Source: Phycisphaerales bacterium (GTDB lineage: Bacteria > Planctomycetota > Phycisphaerae > Phycisphaerales > UBA1924). Taken from it: DNA of 64,000 nt. Location: positions 62,001-126,000 of the forward strand of contig JANQQR010000008.1 of assembly GCA_028289195.1 (NCBI GenBank), written 5' to 3'. The notes under the pieces are model-generated. The model was not told where the DNA came from. It was given only the letters and a program-made list of their open reading frames with translations, and did not search any database. Both the position numbers and the translations under genes were made by a program. Each line of letters starts with the position of its first letter. The first letter of the stretch is position 1. This document shows positions 58,316 to 64,000 of the stretch, in pieces.

Positions 58316-60346
58316 ATGCGGAATCCGCTGATCGTGATCGCACTCGCGCTGTTGCTCGCCGCTGTCCCTGCATTTGCCGAAGGACCCGAGCCGCTCACGC
58401 TCTCCAAGGGCCAGACGATCGAGGCCTCGATCGGAGGGGCTGAAGAGACTGACGCGTACACCGTGGATCTGCCCGCCGAGTCGTTCATCGTCGGCGAGGC
58501 AAACCAGCTCTCGGTTGACGTGGTCGTGACGATCAGGAATCCGTCGGGCGACCCCGTCGGGAACTTCGACGGCCCCGCCACAGGTCCCGAGGTGTTCCGC
58601 TTCGAAACCGAAGACGCCGGGGCCTACACCATCGAGGTGACAGGTTTCTCCGGAGCCACGGGCGACTACTCGATCACGCTCACGACATCCGAGCCCATCG
58701 CCACCGAGCCGGCCGAGCGGATCGACCAGCTCCTGACGGGGTACACGGGCTTGGACACGCCGGGCGGGGCCATCTGCGTGATGCGCGACGGCGCCGTCGT
58801 GTTCCAGAAGGCGTTCGGCAGTGCCAACCTGTCATACGACATCCCTTTCTCGGCGCAGACGCGCACCAACATCGGCTCGACCACCAAGCAGTTCACGTGC
58901 ATGGCCATCATGCTGCTCGTTGAGCAGGGGAAACTGTCGGTCGATGACGACGTCCGCACGCACATCCCCGAACTTCCCGAGTTTTCGCAGCCGGTCACGA
59001 TCCGGAACCTGATGACCCACACCAGCGGGTACCGCGAGTTCCTCAACGCGTACGCCCTCTCCGGCACGCGCCTCGACCAGGGCGACTTCATCGACGGCGA
59101 GTGGATCCTCGAACTCGTCCAACGCCAGCCCGAGCTCCAGAACCTGCCCGGCGCCGAGTGGAACTACAACAACACCGCCTACAGCCTGCTCACGACCATC
59201 GTCGAGCGCGTCACCGGCGAGGACTACGCCGAGTGGGTCGATGCCAACATCTTCACGCCCCTCGAGATGCACGATTCGTTCGTGATGACCGACCGGAACA
59301 CCGTGATCAAGAACAAGGCCCAGGGATACGTCCGAAGCGACACGGGCGCCTACCTGTCCGCGGCAGATCTCGGCGCTTCAATGGGCGCCGGCGGCATCTA
59401 CACCTCCATCGACGACCTGACCAAGTGGGCCCGCAACTACCGCGCGCACGCGTTGGGCACGGACGAAACCTGGGAGCAGATGACCACCCCCTTCCAACTC
59501 ACCGAGGACGCCGACGGCGACCCGGACACCGGCTACGGGTTTGGCCTTTTCATCGACGAGTACCGCGGCCTGCAGCGGATCCACCACGGCGGCGCTGACG
59601 TGGCCCACCGCTCCATGATCGCGTGGTACCCGGAGATCGACGGCGTCGTCATCACCCAGAGCAACAACGCCAACTTCCCCGGCGCGATGTCGAACGAGGT
59701 CGCCGATCTGTTCTTCGAGGACTACTTCCGGGACGACGAACCCGAAGCCGAGGAGGACTCTGTCGACGACAGCTCCTTCGACGCCGAGTCCTTCGACCCC
59801 GAGTCATTCGACGCGATGGCCGGACGCTACGAGATGGAAGAGGTCGAGGGATTCATCATCACGTTCACCCGCGAAGACGATCAGCTGTTTCTTCAGGCCA
59901 CGGGCCAGCCGAAGTTCGAGATCTTCCCGATCGGGCACGAGAAGTTCGAGCTGCGGGTGGTCGAAGCCGCGGTCACGTTCCATCGCGGAGACGACGGCGC
60001 CTACGACACTCTCACGCTCCACCAGGGCGGCGACCACCCCGCCAACCGCCTCGCCGACGAGCCCTGGGCCCCCACCGAGGAGGAACTCGGCGCCTTCGCC
60101 GGCAGGTACTTCAGCGAGGAACTCGAGACGTTCTACACCCTGAGCATCAACGACGAAGGCGAACTCGTGCTCTCGCACCGGCGCTTCGACGACGTCACGC
60201 TGACGCCCAGCAAGGAGAACACCTTCACGGGTGGCTTCCCCGTCGCGTCCGCGGTGTTCGAAATCGGCGACGACGGCGCACCCTCTGCCCTCCTCGTTGG
60301 CAACGGGCGCACGCGCGACGTCCGCTTCGAGCGCTCAGAGAGGTAG
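58316..60346 (+). CDS. Exported serine hydrolase (class C-type) with N-terminal PPC-like domain
   Basis: A 676-residue protein. A signal peptide (to about 21, AFA) is followed by a PPC-like beta domain at 27-125 (GAEETDAYTVDLPAES, YTIEVTGFSGATGDYSITL), then a beta-lactamase/DD-peptidase fold at 135-480 with S188-T-T-K191, the second motif Y-N-N in AEWNYNN and HHGGADVAHR as the third. A very acidic linker with SFDxESF repeats lies at about 480-510, and two DUF3471-like lipocalin-type repeats follow (MAGRYEMEE, FAGRYFSEE). GAAGGAG lies 11 nt before the ATG. The AraC regulator follows 92 bp later, possibly controlling it. Confidence 0.89.
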   Translation: MRNPLIVIALALLLAAVPAFAEGPEPLTLSKGQTIEASIGGAEETDAYTVDLPAESFIVGEANQLSVDVVVTIRNPSGDPVGNFDGPATGPEVFRFETEDAGAYTIEVTGFSGATGDYSITLTTSEPIATEPAERIDQLLTGYTGLDTPGGAICVMRDGAVVFQKAFGSANLSYDIPFSAQTRTNIGSTTKQFTCMAIMLLVEQGKLSVDDDVRTHIPELPEFSQPVTIRNLMTHTSGYREFLNAYALSGTRLDQGDFIDGEWILELVQRQPELQNLPGAEWNYNNTAYSLLTTIVERVTGEDYAEWVDANIFTPLEMHDSFVMTDRNTVIKNKAQGYVRSDTGAYLSAADLGASMGAGGIYTSIDDLTKWARNYRAHALGTDETWEQMTTPFQLTEDADGDPDTGYGFGLFIDEYRGLQRIHHGGADVAHRSMIAWYPEIDGVVITQSNNANFPGAMSNEVADLFFEDYFRDDEPEAEEDSVDDSSFDAESFDPESFDAMAGRYEMEEVEGFIITFTREDDQLFLQATGQPKFEIFPIGHEKFELRVVEAAVTFHRGDDGAYDTLTLHQGGDHPANRLADEPWAPTEEELGAFAGRYFSEELETFYTLSINDEGELVLSHRRFDDVTLTPSKENTFTGGFPVASAVFEIGDDGAPSALLVGNGRTRDVRFERSER

Positions 60347-60438
60347 CACCAGCGCCGCTTGGCGCTGAACCGATCGCAACCCCCCCACCGAACCACCCGT
60401 ATCGGCTCGGGACCCCGTCCCCCGAAGGGGAAGCGATC

Positions 60439-61356
60439 ATGGCGCAACGCTCACGCGACATCTGGCCGAGACAACAACCACCGGCGCGCGAGAACATCCT
60501 CTTCGAATCCGACTCGATGACGATCGGGCACTTCCGATGCCCGACGAACGACCCGAGCTTCGAGGACACCGGCCCGATCGCGGGTCATGTCATCGTGTTC
60601 CCGCGCACGGCCGTGACCATCACGCATGAAGGCCAGGAGCCGGTCGTCGCCGATCCCAGCACGGCCATGCTCTACAACCGGGGCCAGCTCTACCGGCGTG
60701 GGCGCCTCCACGAGCGGGGCGACATCTCGGACTGGATCGGATTCGGCGATGACGCGCTCGTGGAAGCGATGAGCGAGGTCGACCCGCACGTGAAGGACCG
60801 CCCCGAGTCTCCGTTCCGCTTCACGCACGGCCCGGCGGCCAACCGGCTCTACCTCCGCCAGCGCATGCTCGTGGAGTTCCTCAGGCGCACGCCGAACCCC
60901 GATGCGCTCGCCGTCGAGGAAGAGGCGTTCGACATCCTGCGACAGTCGGTCCGCCTGGCGTACGCCGCGTGGAGCGATCGGCGCCCGGCCCGTTCAACCC
61001 GGACCGATACCGCGGCAGCCCACCGCGACCTCGCCCAGCACGCAAAGTCCGTCCTGGTGCGCACGCTCGCGTCCCCCGTCGGCCTGGACGAGATCGCCCG
61101 CGAGGTTCATGCCTCCCCCCACCACCTCTGCAGGGTGTTCCGGGCCCAGACCGGCATGACCATGAACGCCTATCGCAACGAGATGCGAGTCCGGTTCGCG
61201 CTCGAGCATCTCCCGCGCGCCGCCGGCGACATGACGAACCTCGCCCTCGACCTCGGGTTCTCAAGCCACAGCCACTTCACCCGAACGTTCAAGCAGGCGT
61301 TCGGGGTGACCCCCGCGTCGATCGACCTCGCGGGCCGCCACGGAAACACCCCCTAG
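60439..61356 (+). CDS. AraC-family transcriptional regulator
   Basis: A 305-residue regulator. Residues 1-190 form a sensory domain with a cupin-like start (FESDSMTIGHFRCP, GHVIVFPRTAVTITHEG, YNRGQLYRRGRLHERGD). Residues about 205-300 are the double helix-turn-helix: VGLDEIAREVHASPHHLCRVF as the first HTH and MTNLALDLGFSSHSHFTRTFKQAFG as the second, the classic AraC signature. GAAGGGGAAG precedes the ATG. The ligand is unknown. It lies downstream of the large serine hydrolase on the same strand and is followed by a likely bidirectional terminator. Confidence 0.93.
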   Translation: MAQRSRDIWPRQQPPARENILFESDSMTIGHFRCPTNDPSFEDTGPIAGHVIVFPRTAVTITHEGQEPVVADPSTAMLYNRGQLYRRGRLHERGDISDWIGFGDDALVEAMSEVDPHVKDRPESPFRFTHGPAANRLYLRQRMLVEFLRRTPNPDALAVEEEAFDILRQSVRLAYAAWSDRRPARSTRTDTAAAHRDLAQHAKSVLVRTLASPVGLDEIAREVHASPHHLCRVFRAQTGMTMNAYRNEMRVRFALEHLPRAAGDMTNLALDLGFSSHSHFTRTFKQAFGVTPASIDLAGRHGNTP

Positions 61357-61370
61357 CGGCGCAGAGAACA

Positions 61371-61399
61371 ACGGCGCGGGCTCCGAAGCCCCGCGCCGT
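61371..61399. terminator. Bidirectional terminator between AraC and beta-helix genes
   Basis: ACGGCGCGGGCT (61371-61382) pairs with 61387-61399 around CCGA with one bulged C. On the minus strand it is followed by TTGTTCT, on the plus strand by CGTTCC. It sits between the stops of two convergent genes. Confidence 0.65.
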
Positions 61400-61437
61400 C
61401 GTTCCTGCTGAAACCTCCCCCGACGGAAGGTCCGCGA

Positions 61438-61497
61438 TCAGTTCGGGCAGACCGCCAGCCAGTTGTTCAGAACGTTGGTGATGTCCCCGAAGTCGAC
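61438..61497. repeat. Copy A of a repeat coding the dockerin-like tail
   Basis: Nearly identical to 63159-63218. The inner 30 nt (61456-61485) are exact; after one mismatch 11 more match. It codes the last ~20 residues of the two adjacent beta-helix genes. Confidence 0.85.
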
Positions 61498-63120
61498 CGA
61501 GCCCGACCCGTCCGCGTCGCCCTCGCAGAAGTTGGCCGGCGCTTCGGGCTGGAACTCGAACGCGCCCATGTCGATGCACAGCGCAAAGGCGCTGACGCCG
61601 GTGTTCGCGATGGTCGGGTCGTCGACGCAGCGGTCGTTCTCATCGAAATCGGTCAGGACGCCGAGATCGAGGGCGACGATGGAATCGCCGGCGTCGATAC
61701 CCGGAGACCCAGCCAGGATCCGCAGGTCCCCGTAGTCGTCGTCGGGAGTGCCCCAGGTCATGTCCATCCCCGGCGACGGGATCCGCTCGAACAGCGGCAT
61801 CTCGTTGATGTTGCCGGTGCCCCCGACCACAGCCATCGGATCCGAGCGCTCGATGTTGCAATACCGGATGTCCCAGCCATTGCCGAAGGAGCCGTCGGTC
61901 GGGATGTTCAGGTAGCCGATGCAGTTCAGCATGTCGGAGCCGGGCGAGCCGGTGCTGCCCCCGACGATCGGTTGCGAGCCCTGATTGGCGACGAAGGTGC
62001 AGTTGAGGGCCCGCGAATTCGGGGTGACCGTGTACATCGCGCCGCCGAACGCGCTACAGGAGTTGCCGACGAAGAGGCTGTTGGTCACGAACGTCAGCCG
62101 ATCCGATCGGAATCCCCCGCCCCGGACCGAGGAGTTCCCGTAGAACTCGCTCTCATCGATCGTCAAGGTGCCGCCGTTGTTCTGCATCCGGATGGCCCCG
62201 CCGGCGATGGCCGTCGCGACGTTGCGCGTGAACACCGTCCGCAGGACGTTCAGGCTGGCGCCGACACCCTCGATGGCGCCGCCCTCATCCGCCGCCGAGT
62301 TCTCGGTGAACATGCAATCGACGACGTTTGCGGTGCCGGAAGTAGACGCTCGCAAGCCGCCGCCATCGTTCGCCGTCGCCATGTTCCCGATGAACGAGCA
62401 GGCACTGATCGTCCCGGTGGTGCGGACGGTCTGCATGCCGCCCGCGAACGAGCTCATGTTGCCCATGAACATGCACCCGGAAACGACGTAGTCCGAGTCC
62501 AGGTCGGCCAGGTACAGACCGGCCCCGACGCCGGTGGTGGTGTTCTCGATGAACTCGCAATCCTCCACCACCGCGGTGTTATCGAGGATGATCAGCCCGC
62601 CTCCCGAGACGCAAGAATTCATCTCGAACCGGCAGTTGCGGACGACGACGTTGCTGTCGTTGAAGTACGCCCCGCCGCCGCTCTCGGCCGCCTCGTTGTC
62701 GATGAACCAGACGTCCTCGACAAGGACGTTCGACGACGTGAAGCTCATCCCCCCCCCGTCGTGCGGGTAGTTCGTTCCCGAGGACCCCGGGGAATCGCCC
62801 TTGGTGATCGTCAGGTCTCTGACGACCAGCCCGCCCATGTCCGACCCGATGCCCGAACCGCGCATTACGGTGTCGTTCAGGAACTCCCCTGTGAGCGTTG
62901 TCGAGCCCGCCCCCGCGCCCTGGAACGTGAGCTGCTTGGATCCCACGTCGAACACCTGGTTGTAGATCCCGGCGGCGAGGTTGATCGTGTCACCTGAACT
63001 CGCCGCGTTCACCGTCGCCTGGATGCTGTTGGCCGGGGTGATGTTGAAGACGTTCGCCCCGCCGTGGGCCGCGCTCGCAAGGAGCGCCGCCGCCGTGATG
63101 AATGCTCTCTTGTGTGCCAT
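61438..63120 (-). CDS. Secreted right-handed beta-helix protein with dockerin-like tail
   Basis: A 560-residue secreted protein: signal peptide (to about residue 22, AHGG), an N-terminal cap ITPANSIQATVNAASSGDTINL, then about 15 parallel beta-helix rungs of about 22-25 residues with repeating GGG(A/L) and CxF motifs (VRNCRFEMNS, VSGCMFMGN, ALNCTFVANQ). Residues about 530-560 form a Cys-bounded GDADGSGSVDFGDI tail, an EF-hand-like dockerin-type calcium loop that ends in CPN. Start ATG 63120 follows AGAGAGGA. It probably serves as adhesin or polysaccharide-active surface protein. A paralog lies 38 bp upstream. Confidence 0.87.
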   Translation of the reverse strand: MAHKRAFITAAALLASAAHGGANVFNITPANSIQATVNAASSGDTINLAAGIYNQVFDVGSKQLTFQGAGAGSTTLTGEFLNDTVMRGSGIGSDMGGLVVRDLTITKGDSPGSSGTNYPHDGGGMSFTSSNVLVEDVWFIDNEAAESGGGAYFNDSNVVVRNCRFEMNSCVSGGGLIILDNTAVVEDCEFIENTTTGVGAGLYLADLDSDYVVSGCMFMGNMSSFAGGMQTVRTTGTISACSFIGNMATANDGGGLRASTSGTANVVDCMFTENSAADEGGAIEGVGASLNVLRTVFTRNVATAIAGGAIRMQNNGGTLTIDESEFYGNSSVRGGGFRSDRLTFVTNSLFVGNSCSAFGGAMYTVTPNSRALNCTFVANQGSQPIVGGSTGSPGSDMLNCIGYLNIPTDGSFGNGWDIRYCNIERSDPMAVVGGTGNINEMPLFERIPSPGMDMTWGTPDDDYGDLRILAGSPGIDAGDSIVALDLGVLTDFDENDRCVDDPTIANTGVSAFALCIDMGAFEFQPEAPANFCEGDADGSGSVDFGDITNVLNNWLAVCPN

Positions 63121-63158
63121 CGGAATCCTCTCTTTCGTGCCCATCGCTGCCGCGCCCG

Positions 63159-63218
63159 TCAGTTCGGGCACACGCTCAGCCAGTTGTTCAGAACGTTGGT
63201 GATGTCACCGAAGTCGAC
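63159..63218. repeat. Copy B of the dockerin-tail repeat
   Basis: Partner of 61438-61497; the exact 30-nt core is 63177-63206. The copies are in direct orientation 1,721 bp apart, so recombination between them would delete one gene and fuse the tails. Confidence 0.85.
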
Positions 63219-64000
63219 GAGGCCGGAGTTGTCCGCGTCGCCCGGGCAGGCCTGCACCAGGTCGCCTGCAGTCTCGAACGCACCGATGTCGATCACCGGC
63301 CCGTCGATCGCAAATCCCGTGTCAGCCGTCGCCGGGTCGTCGACAGCGCGATCGTTGCCGTCGAGGTCGACGAATGGCCCCGCGTACAGGTCCGAGTTCC
63401 CCGCGTCGATGCACGGGCTCATGTCCATCGGACGGAGGTCGCCGTAGTCGTCGTCGTCGGTCCCCCATTCCGCGTCCATGCCGCTGGAGGGCATCGATGT
63501 GAGCAGCGGATCGACGTCGATGTTGCCGGTGCTGGCGTTCGGCGGCGCGTAGCCGCCCTGGACGACGCAACTCCGCAGCACCGGCGCGTTGCTCGGGAGG
63601 CCGGGAACCAGATCGGTCGCATCGTTGCCCCAGAGGATGCAGTTGTCGAGCTTGACGACGGATCGGTTGGCCGGCGAGCCACCGATCACGTAGGTGCCCG
63701 AGGCCTGATTCGCCACGAACACGCAGTTCTCCGCCTCCAGCGGGGCGCTCGTGAAGATCGCCGCGTCGTTGCCGAGCGAGCGGTTTCCCACGAACGTCGT
63801 ATTCCGGATCGTGGTAAGCCCTGCGTCGTCCCTCGCATACAGCCCGGCGCCCCAGGTCGAAGCGATGTTGCCATTGAATCGGCACGCGTCGATCACCGAG
63901 ACCGTCGCATTGGAGACGTGGATCGCGCCCCCGGCGCCGCCCTGGTTCCGCTCGAATACGCACCGGAGCGCCTGCAGCGTGCCGTTCGTCGCGAGAACGG
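63159..64000 (-). CDS. Second beta-helix protein with dockerin-like tail (5' end beyond window)
   Basis: The C-terminal 280 codons of a paralog of the preceding gene; the frame is open to the right edge. Visible rungs include LRCVFERNQGGAGG, CRFNGNIASTWGAGLYARD, IRNTTFVGNRS and ENCVFVANQASGTY, followed by the SPCIDAGNSD and VDLDGNDRAVDDP segment and the tail CPGDADNSGLVDFGDITNVL ending CPN. The tail differs from its neighbour at only a few positions, while the rungs differ much more. No start codon, signal peptide or N-terminal cap is visible. Same likely surface role as its paralog. Confidence 0.86.
   Translation of the reverse strand, partial: VLATNGTLQALRCVFERNQGGAGGAIHVSNATVSVIDACRFNGNIASTWGAGLYARDDAGLTTIRNTTFVGNRSLGNDAAIFTSAPLEAENCVFVANQASGTYVIGGSPANRSVVKLDNCILWGNDATDLVPGLPSNAPVLRSCVVQGGYAPPNASTGNIDVDPLLTSMPSSGMDAEWGTDDDDYGDLRPMDMSPCIDAGNSDLYAGPFVDLDGNDRAVDDPATADTGFAIDGPVIDIGAFETAGDLVQACPGDADNSGLVDFGDITNVLNNWLSVCPN

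Noticed and set aside
1-64000. CRISPR arrays, insertion sequences, prophage or defence islands
   Set aside because: I found no regularly spaced repeats, transposase or integrase genes, phage structural genes or recognised defence genes; the membrane ATPase alone is not enough to call a defence system.

Overview
The window is a dense, high-GC bacterial chromosome segment and most likely comes from the phylum Planctomycetota, class Phycisphaerae. Evidence for this is two secreted beta-helix proteins ending in a dockerin-like GDADxSGxVDFGDI tail, a protein with a PEP-CTERM-like C-terminus, a Minf_1886-type small protein, a DUF5916 outer-membrane protein, and many planctomycete-style lipoproteins and exported hydrolases. 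The assignment is an inference from protein style; no rRNA is present. There is one tRNA (Gly, anticodon TCC), no insertion sequence, no integrase and no CRISPR array.

Layout. 1-12.9 kb, almost all on the minus strand: the four histidine-utilisation genes hutH, hutU, hutG and hutI. They are split by about 7 kb of unrelated genes: an orphan secreted helical protein, a VOC protein coupled to a serine hydrolase, an ArsR regulator with two SRPBCC proteins, a small membrane protein, and a DUF2071 gene on the plus strand. 12.9-25.4 kb, plus strand, mostly core functions: membrane protein, FolE2, HAD phosphatase, PBP2-RodA for wall elongation, RsmG, a DinG-type helicase, phosphomannomutase and a membrane-embedded P-loop ATPase. 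25.6-35.8 kb: a possible exosortase substrate, a sodium/solute symporter, a SYLF lipoprotein, thiS-thiG, an M14 carboxypeptidase overlapping a lipoprotein alpha/beta hydrolase, and a beta-propeller. 35.8-43.5 kb: tRNA-Gly, FUSC-like protein, SRAP peptidase, C45 acyltransferase, alpha-hydroxy-acid oxidase, an isolated short flagellin and DUF5916. 43.6-48.5 kb: a polyphosphate cluster (ppk1, CHAD, ppx/gppA). 48.5-58.1 kb: nitrilase, MlaE permease, OmpA lipoprotein, amidohydrolase, Mpg glycosylase, AI-2E-type exporter, ffh and a double VOC protein. 58.3-64 kb: a large serine hydrolase, an AraC regulator and two tandem beta-helix proteins, the second running off the right end.

The most interesting signal is regulatory. 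At least eight genes (arsR, an orphan secreted gene, dinG-like, thiG, thiS, SRAP, nitrilase, ffh) have a TANNNT hexamer exactly 6 nt before the start codon and mostly no Shine-Dalgarno sequence; several more have it at 5-7 nt. This is the geometry of leaderless transcription. Other genes have clear Shine-Dalgarno sites, so two classes of translation start seem to coexist. The clearest single case is arsR, where TTGACG-16 nt-TATATT ends 6 nt before ATG and a perfect 7-bp inverted repeat covers both the -10 box and the start codon. A second notable point is a DinG-like helicase that keeps three of the four expected Fe-S cysteines and has serine at the first.
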